Source: Acanthamoeba lenticulata (lineage: Eukaryota; Discosea; Longamoebia; Acanthamoebidae). From it: 64,000 bases of DNA. The stretch spans positions 1 to 64,000 of the forward strand of contig NAVB01000032.1 in the NCBI GenBank assembly GCA_002179805.1, given 5' to 3'. A program made the translations under genes and the position numbers. Below, piece after piece: positions 9,306 to 20,886 of this stretch; positions within the stretch are counted from its first letter, which is position 1; each line of letters starts with the position of its first letter. The notes beneath the pieces were generated by a model, which saw only the letters and a program-made list of their open reading frames with translations, ran no database searches and was not told the DNA's origin.

Positions 9306-12115
9306 CTATAGAAAGCACTCATCTTGTGTGGCCGAGATCGCTTCATGCTCCTCCTGCATGCTCATGGCGTTCTCAAAGGCGTTGTCAAACACTGCTCGAA
9401 GGACGGGCTCCGACTTCAAGTTGGGAAGGGTCTGTAGCATCAGAGACCAGTGCTCCTCCTTATCGGCGTGCTGAGTCGCAGGAAGAGAAAGAATCGCGTG
9501 TGCAAGAACTTCGAAATAGAAAGATATGCGTGTGTAAATGTATTGTGTGTAACGCCACGAACAATTTATCTGTTTACTCGCCGCAGCATCATCATCCTCA
9601 TTCGGTCTCGTAGTGGATTGGCGCTTGACCCCGGGCCGTCGCGCTGCGTCGACGAAGAACCGCTGAAACTGGGCACAGAGGAAGGCTGCACATACGTAGG
9701 ACGGGGAGGCTCGTCACTACCTTCAAATACACAATCGTTGTCCTCGATCAAATCGATGGTCGTCATCGAGTCCAACATCGCTGTCGCTGGAGCCGTCGGA
9801 GGGATGTCGGGTTGATAGCGGCGAAGTCTCTCGGCCAGGTCGACCGTACTCACCTCACTGGCGCGGCTTCGATGTTTCCTCTTGGCCTTCTTGGCGGCCT
9901 TCTTGGCCTTCTTGATCCACCGATCGCCACCACTCTCCAAAAAGTCCAGGAGTGTATTGTGCTTCCTCTTCGCCGAAGGTCCCATCTCGCGTAGGATGTT
10001 GCCCGAGTCGTCCAGCTTGAAGAGTAGGCGCATCCTCTGCACCAGGTGAAGCATCTTGGGCACGCCCCTCTCGGCGACGGCCGCCGAGGCCACGGCCTTC
10101 TTGACGATGCACGTTGCTCGCATCTCCTTCTCGATCGACTCCTGCACGATGAGGGTCCGCGCGATCACCGGCCTGGTCTGCCCGCGACGGTGGAGCCGCG
10201 AGAAGATCTGGTACTCCATCTCACCGTTCCACCAGATGTCCATGTTGTAGACTCGACTGGCCGCCGTGAGGGTGATACCCTGGGACATCGCCTGCGAAGA
10301 CATGAAGCAAACTCGCACGTTCTCGTTCTTCTGGAACTCGCTGATGAGCGAGAAGCGCCGTTCGCGAGTCGTGGAGCCGGTGAGCACGATGTACTGCATG
10401 TCGGGAAAGTCACGCTTGAACGCGGCGATGATGATCTCCAGGAACTGCGTCCATTGACTGGAGATGGCTATCTTCTCAGTCCGGCCGTGCTCGCGGATTT
10501 GGCCCAGGACCCACCTTTTCGTCGATCAGCCTCTTGCGCTTGCGCCCGCTGCCGCCGAGGCGTCTGGCAAGACCGTTGCGTTCCTCTTCTTCCTTGGCCG
10601 CGGCCCGCTGCTGTTGGATTAGGTCAAAGTTCTCCAAGATCCGCTTGACTCGGTCGCGACAGTAGAAGAACATGGCCTCGTAGAAGAGCCTCTCCACCTC
10701 CGAGAACTCCAACACCTCATCCTTGTGATCCAACGGAGGCAGGTTGAGGCTCTTGTTGGTTCGCCTGATGGTGACCGGCAGGATGTGCGCGTGGAAGTCA
10801 CGAAAGGCCTTTTGCGGAGATAAGGCGAGCTGCTTCGTGATCCTCTCGTTCCAGATGCGCTTGTTGATGGTGAAGGGCCGGAGGCGGATGAAGTCGAGGA
10901 GCGGCCAGACATCGTCTATCCGATTGTTGATGGGTGATGCGGTGAGCACCCAGCGGTAGAGACCAGAGAGAGCACGGGTGGCACGCGAGATTTTCGAGTT
11001 GTGGTTGCGGATGATGTGGCCCTCGTCGAGGATGATGCGCCTGAACCGAAGCTTGAAGATGGAATGCTCCGCAATGGGCAGCTGATGAGGGTCCCGGCCG
11101 TCTTGCTTCTTTCGGCCCCTGCCGCTGCCGCCGCCGCCGTCACTCGTTGTGCCCGCCTCCTGTGCTTCATCACTGATGTCACAGTCAAAAAAAAGCAAGT
11201 CAGGTGAGTGCACCGACAAGGCGGCGAAGGGGGGACGTGGTACCTGTCGTCGGACAACGGCTGTTTGGTGCCCGTCTTCCTCCTCTTGGTTTCAAAGAAC
11301 TCATCCCGAACGATCGTGTAGGTGGTCAGGACGACGTCGTAGCGCCCCTCGAAAAGCGCATCAACGTAGGTCGAGTCTTTGTTGAGCTTGGAGCCGTGGT
11401 AAACCAGCACGCGCAGGGAGTTCTTCTTGAAGTGATCCTCGATCTGCGTGCTCCAGGCGGTCATTACGCTCAGCTCGGCGACGACGAGCGTGGCTTGCGT
11501 GTCCACGTTGCTCCACGGCGCCTTGGCCAGCTGCTCCAGGAATCGAGGGCACCGCTTCCGCACCGCCCTGGCATCGACCGCGACGGGGGCGAGCACGCTC
11601 AGAGTCTTGCCGACCCCGGCGGCGTCGAGGACGAGACCGCCGCGGCAGCCCATGTGACTGTGCGCCTCCCTGTAGAGAATCCACGAAAAGGCCCTCTCTT
11701 GAAGAGTATCGAGACGAACAGCGCGTTTGAGCATCTTGGCCAGTCTCCGCATCGCCTGTTGGTAGTTCGCACTAAACTCCTCCAGTTCCTCGGGTAGCAT
11801 GCTCTTCTCGAAGTCGTCGTGAGCATAGATGTTGATGGGCGCCGAGGTCAAACCGGAAGAGGCGGAGGAGGAAGTAGCCGAAGAAGAAGAAGAACCTTGG
11901 TCGCCGTCACCGCCGAAAAGGGCTTCAGCCGTTAGGTCAGTGTCGGGGGTAATCCTCACGGGCGGGGCAGCCGGTAGGGTGATACTGTCCGCTAGCGAGC
12001 GTAGGAGGGCCTCCTCAAGGTCTACGTCGAAGTCTGCCATGTCATCATCGTCGGCGGCGGCGCTGTTGTTGTTGTGGCGGTTAACGAAAGCTTGATCTGC
12101 ATTGGAGTCCTCCAT
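9306..12115 (-). CDS. SNF2-family DNA-dependent ATPase
   Basis: Exons 11244-12115, 9578-11172 and 9306-9470 are joined by GT-AG introns of 71 nt (11173-11243) and 107 nt (9471-9577). The acidic N-terminus is followed by Walker A (DAAGVGKTLS), VVAELSVMTAW and a DEGH box in RIILDEGH. Motif III is TASPINN. The C-terminal helicase lobe has SQGITLTAASRVYNMD and RLHRRGQTRPV. These are SNF2 motifs; the family translocates on DNA and remodels nucleoprotein. No RING finger lies between the lobes. One base too many at about 10512-10515 shifts the frame between IDEK and WVLGQIREHG, although both sides are clearly one protein. SNF2-type ATPases are common in giant viruses. The large gene is otherwise undamaged, so the break is perhaps an assembly error. 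Confidence 0.88.
9471..9577 (-). other. Last intron of the SNF2 gene
   Basis: 107 nt, donor GTAAAC, acceptor GACTCAG. Splicing joins MLRR to HADKEEHW in phase and adds about 54 residues. Without it the frame stops two codons later. Confidence 0.6.
11173..11243 (-). other. First intron of the SNF2 gene
   Basis: 71 nt, donor GTACCA, acceptor ACATCAG. It joins QPLSDD to SDEAQEAG in frame between helicase motifs I and II. Confidence 0.75.
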
Positions 12116-12505
12116 CCTCTCCTCTGACGAGACGAACGCCGACAGCCGCGCGCGGGGTTAGGTCAAACGACCAGTTGACTGATGACCGTGTCAGGGGAAG
12201 TTTCCGGTGGTGAATGGTACCGACGGGGTGAAACTAGACCACACACGGCCCCTTGTGTCTTTTTATGTCCACTGCCTCGGAATGAAAATCAGCACGTTTT
12301 CTCTCAGATTTATAGTTTTAAATTCCATGCGAAATCACATAGGGTTATTCCCGGTATGTGAACTCGCATCAGAATTTAAAACATAAATCCCGAAGCTGAT
12401 ATTTCGCCGCGGTTTCATTTTTGTACGGTGCTCGCTGGCGCGGAGACTTTGAGCCATTTCCCACTGCCACCCCCACTAAGTAACGGCACAGAGACACGCG
12501 CTGCC
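12116..12505. other. Divergent intergenic region
   Basis: 390 bp between the SNF2 start (minus) and the SP-RING-like gene (plus). It carries the shared dyad CATGCGAAATCACAT (12326-12340) and an A/T-rich block around 12290-12380. No gene seen. Confidence 0.5.
12326..12340 (+). promoter_or_regulatory. Shared dyad element CATGYGAAATCACAT, copy 1
   Basis: CATGCGAAATCACAT lies 166 bp before the likely ATG of the SP-RING-like gene 1. The same 15-mer with one change is found upstream of both paralogues (46755, 62223) and, with one or a few changes, before two other genes (41208, 57734). The core ATGTGA-AA-TCACAT is an inverted repeat. It is most likely a promoter site for a dimeric factor; this is inferred from conservation between copies. 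Confidence 0.55.
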
Positions 12506-14238
12506 ATGGAAGACCGCAATGCCGTCGACCCTCTTCTCCCCGGGCTCGAGGGGAGCGAGGAGGAGGACGGGGCGCGACCGTGGTGTCGGTGGAGCACTGT
12601 GGGCTGTCGTGCCCCCTGACATTGAAAAGAATTGAACAACCAACGAGGGGGGTCCACTGCACCCACTATGCTCCCTTTGGCCTTCGAGCCTACACTGAGC
12701 TGGCCACCGCCAGTTTCGAGCAGATCAACAAGCCAATGATGGATACACTGGACGACCTCGACCAACTCCTCGACGCCCTACGCGCCTTCTACCAGGTGCC
12801 CCACGAGTCTCTCCTCGACGCCGAGCTGCTCGATACCCTGCGGGTGCGCCTTGCGTCGATCAACCGCGTGCGATCTCAACGATGCCCCGTGTGTCTGGCG
12901 TATGCACCTGTGACGCACCACGGTCTCATCCCGGCAGCAGACTTCGAGCGAATGGCCGCTGTCGTCGACAGCACCGACGTGGCCATCCCCGTTCTCCCGC
13001 CCAAGCGGTGGACCCCCGGCCTGGCCCTGGCCAACCACTACGACCCAGAAGCGTGCCCCATCGTCACCCCAGCGTTTGGTCGACGGTGTGTCAACCATGC
13101 AGAGCAGCCGTTCTGCGCCCGCGCGCTCGCCCGCTACCTCGACTTCTTTTGCTTGGCCCTGGCCAGGCTGGCGACCGTAAGTGAGGAACTCTCGCGGTGG
13201 CTTGACGAGGCGCCAAAGCGGGAGGACAAGGAGACTTTCATTCTGAACTTCAAGAACACCATCGAGGGTATCAACTTCGCACGAATCGACATCGTCACCA
13301 GTATCGAGTACCTCACAAGATGCCCCATACCATCGTGCAAAAGCGTCGTCGTTGCATTTAAAGAAGCAACCACCACGTGGACCCCTCAGTATATTGTGGA
13401 TGGGGCCGACTCCACCTTCAATCGACTCACGGAGCGACTCCACAGCCAATATTCCGCCCTCGCCTACCGACATATCGGCCGCTTCAACCCCAAGGAGTAC
13501 AGGTGGATATGCGAGTCATACCTCCACGATATGGTCACCGAATCGGATCTCGAGGCACAGAGGAGCATCCAGAACACTGCCGGCAAGACTCCCGCCTCCG
13601 ACGAACGAGGCACTGCTCATGACGCCAGTCCCGTCGTGATCGACCTAGAGGCCATGCCGACAACGACGACGACGACTGCCTCTGTTGGCATCAAGACAGA
13701 ACCGACTGACGACTCGGACATCGCTTCACCCTTTCCACAAGACGATAGTGACAGTCCCTTGGATTTCGATGAGCTGCGATCTTTCTTCGTAAACCGGGAA
13801 GCCGAGGAGATCGAGACTGAAGTGGTCGAAGCCGAGGAGATCGAAGCCGAAGCAGAAGCGGAAGATGACTTCCTCCTTTCATCTAGCACGACGACGACGA
13901 CACCGACCAGAACACGGTCAGAAGAAGAAGCGAGACGAGGTCTGAGAGGCCTGTTCAAGCAATTCAAGGGAATGGTTCTGATCCACGGTCGTTCTCATGG
14001 GTTCTTCGATCTCGACGATCTACCTACTTACCGGCGAATCGACCGACTGTTTAACGAGTTCACCCAGAAGACAATCGACCTACTCGACGAAGAGGATGAC
14101 GACGACGAGGGCGAGGACGAGGACGAGGAACGGCGTTCACACAAACGCAAATGGGACAATGCCGAAGGCGCGATCGCCGGACGAACACGAAGCAAGAACC
14201 ACAAGAGGCGCAAGAGGCAAAAGCAACGTCCCAAGTAA
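12506..14238 (+). CDS. SP-RING-like zinc protein 1 (split Miz/SP-RING)
   Basis: Starts MEDRNAVDP. A one-base deficit in a G run (12569-12572) separates the first 22 codons from the long frame. The conserved core reads SCPLTLKRIEQPTRGVHCTH, matching PIAS/Siz SP-RING (CPL...I..P.RG..C.H). About 90 helical residues follow, then RCPVCLAYAPVTHHGLI, which matches the second SP-RING half (CPVC.K.AP...LI). All four single-zinc ligands (C, H, C, C) are present, but the domain is split by an insert. A third Cys group (CPIPSC) and a long acidic Ser/Thr tail with a basic nuclear-type end follow. SP-RINGs are SUMO E3 ligases, so that role is inferred. Two paralogues lie at 46849 and 62312. Confidence 0.6.
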
Positions 14239-14287
14239 ATTGTGTACTCTTAGCTTTTACGTTAACGAAGAAAGAATTTGAGGCCAC

Positions 14288-14932
14288 TCACACCCGACTG
14301 GTCCTTGCAGCTGTTGGGCGCTGCTTCTTAAGGTTTGTTGTTGTTGTTGTCGTTGTCGAGGCCGCCTCTTGCCGAGGGATCAGGGGTATGGACTGTTGCA
14401 CTCTGACACTAGCACCAGCTGCCTGGAAGACCTTGCGTACGCGCATCACATTCGCTTTGGTGAATGGCTGCCACTCCCTCGCGCCACTCGTGGCACTCAC
14501 GAGGCCAACGAACAAAAAGTCCCTCTTGTTTAACTGGGCCTCCTCCCTTGGCCGACTCGACTTCAGCTGAAGAATCCTGGCTTTGGCCTCGGGCTTCACG
14601 ACGATCGATCCCAGCGGCAGCGCCGCCAACAGCCACCTCCGGATGATCTCAGCACGTTCCTCGGGGGTCTTGACGGCATGCCCCAGACGTCCGTGCAGAA
14701 GGTTCACAAACTCTTCTTGGATGCGCTTTGATGTCTTGCGTGCGTTGCTGGCGGTGGCGAGGGTCCACGTGTACTTGCCTCCGCCCTTACTGCCGGGGCA
14801 GTAGGCATTAAACCACAGACGCCCGTCATACTCGAGCATCTGCCCTGGCTTGGCGTTCGCATGGGCGTCAGGTGCCGTTGACCCAGTTGGAGTGACTACG
14901 ATCACGGCAACCGCCTCATCGTTTGCTGACAT
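14288..14932 (-). CDS. Hypothetical protein, 214 aa
   Basis: Intact frame from MSANDEAV, convergent with the SP-RING-like gene 49 bp away. A globular middle (GRLWFNAYCPGSKGGGKYTW; ERAEIIRRWLLAALPLG) is followed by REWQPFTKANVMRVRKVFQA and a Thr-rich, basic tail. The family is not recognised. A (CT)n tract lies directly upstream of the start, as before several genes here. The frame is undamaged, unlike most neighbours. Confidence 0.6.
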   Translation of the reverse strand: MSANDEAVAVIVVTPTGSTAPDAHANAKPGQMLEYDGRLWFNAYCPGSKGGGKYTWTLATASNARKTSKRIQEEFVNLLHGRLGHAVKTPEERAEIIRRWLLAALPLGSIVVKPEAKARILQLKSSRPREEAQLNKRDFLFVGLVSATSGAREWQPFTKANVMRVRKVFQAAGASVRVQQSIPLIPRQEAASTTTTTTTNLKKQRPTAARTSRV

Positions 14933-15099
14933 TGCGCCTCTCTCTCTCTCTATCTCTCTCAAAGGGGGGTGCTTAATGGGGAAGTGCATAGATATTTCTA
15001 AGATGGCGACACGCAAGTACATGCATGTGCGTGCTCGGCATGAATGAATGAATCTTATTATGACACACACTCTCCGGACATCTAAAAAATAATTAAAAA

Positions 15100-15417
15100 A
15101 TGATTTTACGCCAAAAACGCCAAATGAGGGAACAACTCCCTGGGCAGTCTGGTCGCTTACGTGTACGACTACCATATTAGGATATGCATTCTTGAAATAC
15201 CATTACCTTTTTAGGGTTTTACATACCAAATTCATCATCGGAGAATTAGTTTCCGTAAAACTCCGGAGTATCCGGACAATAGACTTCCTAAAAAGGTGAT
15301 GCATAACCTCATATCCAAAAAAGGAGATCCGTAAGGTGTAAGAAATAAAGGCACTTTAAAAGTTGAATATTTTGGGTTATTTTGGCGTTTTTGGCGCACA
15401 CACCAATCAGAATATTC
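15100..15417. mobile_element. TIR element, family member A (about 320 bp, empty)
   Basis: The left end reads ACGCCAAAAACGCCAAA and the right end carries the inverse, TTTGGCGTTTTTGGCG, followed by CACCAATCAGAATATTCC. The same terminal block (CTGATTGG...CGCCAAAAACGCCAAA) bounds three other loci here (27598, 38874, 56029). Subterminal TTAGGAAGT/ACTTCCTAA-like motifs also recur. It holds no ORF. It is interpreted as a non-autonomous DNA transposon or MITE, and its ends are approximate. Confidence 0.6.
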
Positions 15418-15439
15418 CATTAAAATATATATTTATTAA

Positions 15440-17255
15440 TTATTTTTTAGACCATCGATCAGACAAGTAGAGGCACAACTCGTCCCACCATGAAGTCATG
15501 CTGTCCTTGGTGTTGCATACTCTGATGACCTGGTGGTGGTTGTGATGCGATCGATCGTCCTCCACATTAGGCTGGATCATGCGGGCCATTTGGACACTGT
15601 CGCGTGGAGGCAGCGCGTCGATCGACTCATTGGCTCTCGTGATCGCCATGCACGCTACTCGCTTGCGGTCGGCAGATTCGCGGTTGACGATCGCCTTCAT
15701 CGCGTTCGATATGTGCCTCCGTTGTAAGTTGATCCTGAAGTCCACGTCTGCCTTGGACTGCCGTGTCAGGGCCACGCGAAACGACGGTGGCGCGGAAGCT
15801 GTCGTCACGCTAATGCCGTCGGGCGTCTTGCTCGTGGTGATCAGAGTGGTGCGTTGTACACGTTCTCCCGAAACGAGGGTGAGAAAGCATCTGGACGTAG
15901 CCGTCTCACCCTCGTCGGTCAACACCCGCTCTTTCATTTTTCCCACCTCGGCGCGCACGACCGTGTCGTGCACTTGCTTAACAAAGGCGTTGGCCTGAGA
16001 CCTGCTCATAGTCTGCAGAACCGGCGGTAGTTCAACGGCCATGTAACCGGTGCGCAGGGTCTTGTGTGTCTCGGCCTCTGCTGTGTGCACCAGAACGATT
16101 TGCTTGCTAGTCACATCATACACCACCAGGGTCTTGGTGGAGTAACCTGTGGTAGGGAGATCTCTGACATCACCCACGACGTTGTCGTCGGTGTCGTCCA
16201 CCCAGCTCTGACAATTCGGCCTGGTCTTATTTGTCGGTTCGTGTAGAACTTGGTAAAAATACACGCCCGTCTCTGGCCCATGGATCGATTGCCATGAATT
16301 GACGGAGGAGTCGAGCACGGTAGCCGGTATGATCTTGCCATCGATGACGAGAGCATCCTTTCTATCCGACGACCGCGTGTCGACTTGGCCACAAATACCT
16401 CGGCGCACACACTGCTTGCATTCATCGTCCAGGCACTTGACGACTGCCCGCTTTGGATCATGCATGGCCAAGACGATCGCCGGGCGCTTGCGCAGTTCGT
16501 AGGCGCGCCGCACGTTGTGTGCATGAGGCGTGTAGGAAGAGTAGGCCCGTTTGAGCCACGATCGCATGATCATTACGCACGACGTCCGAGCGGAACACAT
16601 CCAAGGCATTCTTTGACGCGATTGATGCCAAGGCCGTGAATCGGACGGGCATGGGCGCATCACTCTCTCTCTTCAACTTTTTGGCCTTAGTACGGTCGTA
16701 AGGATATGACGCCAACACATAACTCCAGGTGATTGTGATGGCTTCACTACCAAGGGTGTGGGGTACATCTCCGTGCCCAATGCTGATCGATCCCTCCAGG
16801 CCTTCATCTTCGACAAAGTCCACGTGTAGCCAGAATGAGTTGGTGTTGGTTGTGATCGCGTGGCCTCCCGCCATGGTGTTCTTGACAGGACTCCAAGTGG
16901 ATGAGCCCAGACGTAACCAGAGTACACTGACACGTTCCTTATTGAGGTCGGTGGGGCACAACTCTATGGAGAGAGCCAAAATGTGCGCGTCTTCTACCAG
17001 GGTGCACCCATCGTAGTTCTCATAATGACACGGTACCAACATAACGCCCTGATTGGTGGTGGTGCAAACGCCCATGATATCGCTTGGTGGGTATTGTAGC
17101 GAGTGTGCGTCATTAATGATGGAGTCGTGATCAAAGGAGTTGTTCTTGGACGCAAAGACCATGGTCGACCTTTCGCAACTGAGGTCAACACGGGATGTTT
17201 GCAAGGAATGATAATACACTCTTCTGGCAAGTTGATGCAGCTGTTGATGTGGCAT
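15440..17255 (-). CDS. Large hypothetical protein, one frame change
   Basis: Starts at MPHQQLHQ (17255) and runs to 16563, where one extra base moves the reading to the frame ending at 15440. Protein character is continuous across the join (DVFRSDVVRNDH, then RSWLKRAY). The combined length is about 600 residues. The first half has beta-rich patches (GCTLVEDAHILALSIELCP). The second holds ECKQCVRRGICG, a Cys cluster, and a charged C-terminus with HHNHHQ. No family is recognised. Size and position fit a virus-type gene. The single shift is either decay or an assembly error. Confidence 0.5.
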
Positions 17256-17527
17256 TGATAATGTCCCTCCCTTTGTCGCTGTTAGAATGATGGTCGTTAC
17301 AATTGTAGATTCTGAGCACAACACATCGATTAATATTGACACACAACACGTCCAAGAGATGTTTGAATGAATGTCCTCTTCAAGGTAAGAGAAGCAAAAT
17401 GCGGAAGACTCCACGGAGATGTTGGAGTTTGCCAACTGGACCTTACGAAATGGAGTCACTGAGGGTGGTATTCTCTTGCCTAGGCTGAACCATTTGTGTA
17501 CCAAAGAAATGACGTCCAGTCAAAGAG

Positions 17528-18240
17528 ATGGAACAACTTGAATTTATGATGGAGATCAAAAAGGGCACCAGCGGCATGGTCTACCAGGCATACTCTCTTG
17601 TGCTAGAGACCACGGTCACCATGAAGAAAGTCAGTAGCAACAACAAACGAAGACAAGAATGGAAGCTGGAGATGGCCAAGAGGGAAGGGATTCTGCTACA
17701 GGACTACATCAAACATCCTCACATCGTCAAGTGTCACGATGCATTCCAGACAGTGACCGGCGTCGAAGCCTTGCACTATCTACATGATGATCTGGGGGTA
17801 GTTCATCAGGACATCAAGATGGAGAACATCCTCATGCGAATGACCCCTGAAGGTGAGGGTGAGGTGGATATTGCACTGGCTGACTTTGGATTTGCCACAA
17901 TGTGGCAACGACCCAAGAAGACCTACAAGGCTGGTTCATCAAGGGCCATGGTGGGAACATTTCCTTACATGGTGCCTGAATGCATCAACCCTGATCAATA
18001 CCTCTACCCACACGGTCTTCCAGCCACTGACATGTGGTCGGCAGGTTGTGTGGTGATATCCATACTCACCTTGAGAATACCCTTTGGAAGAACATATTCA
18101 CTGGGATCTATATGCCACTGGATGCTGATGCATCTCCTGACGCCAGAGACTTTGTGGTGTGCCTGATGCGACTTGACCCCAAGAACAGGCTCACGGCAGC
18201 CAAGGCCTTGCAACATCCTTGGCTTCATTTGAAACAGTAA
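17528..18240 (+). pseudogene. Ser/Thr protein kinase relic with internal deletions
   Basis: The glycine loop is imperfect (KKGTSGMVYQAY), followed by HPHIVKCHDAF. The hinge and alpha-D/E region is then missing, because the text jumps directly to ALHYLHDDLGVVHQDIKMEN. HRD is HQD; DFG (ADFGFA) and the APE-like GTFPYMVPE are present. After SAGCVVISILTL the frame changes near 18080. The last lobe (DARDFVVCLMRLDPKNRLTA, HPWL) is in another frame, again with residues lost. The family phosphorylates Ser/Thr on proteins, but this copy cannot fold a full kinase. Confidence 0.75.
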
Positions 18241-18299
18241 ACACATGAATACAAAAAATTCCAAAGTATCATTCTGGGTTTTATTACACAAGTCTAGCT

Positions 18300-20529
18300 T
18301 TTCATGATGAGTGGCCTAAAATCAAGCACTGGATCTCCATTGCTGTATTTGAAAGATAAAAGAAGAAGAAGAAGAGGAGGAGGAGGAGGTTGATGGAGCA
18401 GGAGGTCATGGGTGATAGGGAGTGCCTCTCCTTGGGCCATGTGCTCTACATGGCCATCATTGTTGGGTCTAGGTTCAGAAAGTCCAGTTGGTTGCATGAT
18501 GTCCATGCCAATGATGAACTGGCTGTGTGTTTGCTTGGCAAATTGTGTTCTTGGTGGGTACATCTTCAACACGTGGTTGTTCTTGCCGCTGCTGGTGTCC
18601 TCTAATTGCAGGTTGGCAATGGTCAACTTGAAGTTGTGTTGATTGATGGCCTGATTGATGATGCCTGTGTTGGTGCACCACTTGTTGTAGGCCTTCTGGA
18701 ATTCGCTGTAGAGGATGTAGAGTTCTTTGTTGTTCAGTTCGAGGGTGATGTAGCTTGAATTCACAATTGAATGAACTGTGCCAGTGGGTTGGTATCTGAG
18801 GTGACCTGTGACTTCTGGTCGTGGAAGTAGTTGGGGAGGACCTGTGGTGTTTGCTTGTCCCAGATGCCTCGGTTGCTGTACTTGTGTGTGAACTGGAGGT
18901 AGTGTTGGAGCCCCTTAGTGATGAGCATGGGCAGCTCCTTGTAGAGCTGGTCCTGGAGTGTTGGGTCACTTCGATAAACTCTTCAAAGGCAAAGACCATG
19001 AGGTGGTGAATGACAGAGCCGGTGGTGTCCTGGTAGTCTGGCAGCTCATTGCCGGCCATGCAGATTGGCACATCCCATGGACGTGCATGGATTGGGTTCT
19101 GCTGGTGCTTGACCAGGAGCTCTATCACTTCACTGGTGACGGCTGACTGGAAGGTGGCTTGCTCCAGGGTGAGCTTCTTCTTCACCTTGGGGAAGACCAC
19201 CAGGAAGCAGAGGCCATGGAGAACTGGGCTTGTGTGTTGTTGGCCATCATGTAGATGTTGCATGACTTGTATATTCACATGAGCGTGTTGATGATGGTGG
19301 ACTTGCCCGTGCTGGTGAGACCCAGCAGGTAGGGCGCCACCTGCCACTTGTTGCGCTCGTTGGTCTTGAAGATGGGCTGGCCAAAGAGCATCATGTAGAA
19401 CCACTCCTTGACTTCAGGGCTCCACTTTTGACTGTTGAGGATGGTATCCATGTTGGGCGTGGGGATGGCCTCGACTGGGAAATCCTTGTCTGCCCATTGT
19501 GGATCAAAGCATTGCTTGATGTAGTTGGCTGAGCTGATGTCCGCGGGGAGCTTGTTGTCCACCTGATCGTAGGGGATGAAGTAGAGCTTGTTGGTGATGC
19601 GAAGGCGCTGGTGGGTCTTGGTGATGGGCTGGTCATTACCGTTGGGAGCCACCAGGATGCTGTTCTTGAACGAGAGCACATGGCAGTCCTTCTTCAGCTC
19701 AGGAAACTCCTCATTGGTGTAGCTGTGCGTGAGGTAGTGGATGACCTGTTGCTGGATGTTCTTCTGCGAGAAGTGTACCCAGAATTGGCCGAAGCGCTTC
19801 TTATCCATGCACTTGCGCATCACGAACTCATTGATCTTGATCGTGGCTATGTAGTGCCTCGTGTCTTGATTATCCGATGTGACCTGCTTTGAGCAGGCCC
19901 AGTCCTGGTGCCACTGCAGTTGACAGGTCTCCAGCATAGCCAGGGCAAAAATTGTGCAGTGGTTTCGACACGTCATCCTCTTGACCTTGGCTTGCAGGTG
20001 ATCGATCTCTCGATGAATGGAATGGTCGGGGCAGATGTCTGCGCGTGAGCTCCTTGAACATGGAAAAGCGTGTCTGTTGCTCCCTCATCATCTCCTCGGT
20101 CCTCTTCTGGGCCAAATCCCAGTTCCCACTCAAGAACTGGTTGTGGGTCTGGCGACCCTCGCCCGCCAGCTTGAGGAAGTTGATGATCGCATTGAGGGTG
20201 CTGTTCTGGTACTTCTGAAGGAGCGCGTTGAGTCTTTTGTTTGAACCGTCCACTAGGCTTGGTATCTTTTGACAGGCCAGCTTCTGCTTGCGTGTCAATG
20301 GGACAGCTGCTTGTCCCTCTGGATCGCCGCCAGAGGCCAATGGCGCGGGAGACCTGCCATCTGGTGTTGGGTACATAAGCCACTGTGTTGTAGATGGTTT
20401 GTGAAACAGCGGCACCGGATGGTTTGTGAAACAGCGGCACCGAAAAGGCCTCATTATGTCTTCCATAACATGAACGCCACAACTGGCAGCTTTTAACGGA
20501 TTATTTGTCAAACTTTTCTCACATGCCAT
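18300..20529 (-). pseudogene. D5-type SF3 primase-helicase relic
   Basis: Frames on minus hold a D5-like NTPase in pieces. The D5_N region has FKNSILVAPNG and KLYFIPYDQVDNKLP, followed by WFYMMLFGQPI and a Walker A in LLGLTSTGKSTIINTLM. A TGA (19275-19277) follows at once. After a frame change come FPKVKKKLTLEQATFQSAVT and MAGNELPDYQDTTGSV, the classical SF3 sensor region. Two more shifts follow. The N-terminal part (19985-20529) shows no primase motif I can identify. D5-type proteins unwind DNA at replication forks of giant viruses, virophages and some transposons. This copy has one internal stop and at least four frame changes, so it is dead. It lies just downstream of PolB on the same strand. 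Confidence 0.82.
20394..20441. repeat. Short tandem duplication
   Basis: GGTTTGTGAAACAGCGGCAC occurs twice with a 26-bp period in the 5' part of the D5 relic. It encodes a repeated short peptide on minus (PLFHK). It is a local slippage duplication. Confidence 0.7.
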
Positions 20530-20886
20530 TTAAGAAGTGTCTGGGAATTGCCGTGAAGTAACGGCCTAACTTGCCGGCCGCTCCGCCACCTCCACCACCA
20601 GTGTGAAGAACAATGGTGGCGAACTGGCATGTAAGACCACGGGCAGGGTTATCACGCAATGGCGCTGTCACCGTTGCGGAGAGTGGCCAAGCGTGACCAA
20701 TTCATCAACGTCAACGTCGCCACACAAGAGGACTAAAAAGAGTCCCCCGAACACTGCGACTACCATGGTAGATGGGCAGTTTGCCGCCGAACCACCCGTG
20801 GGTCCAAGAGCGACACCTCCGGGGATTGATAAAACTACAAAAGAGAATGGCCGAGGAGGAGAGGGAAAGGAAGAGGAACATACCTC

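Noticed and set aside
10046..10648. Plus-strand ORF of 200 codons rich in Arg, Asp and Leu
   Set aside because: Antisense to the SNF2 helicase C-terminal lobe, which has clear motifs.
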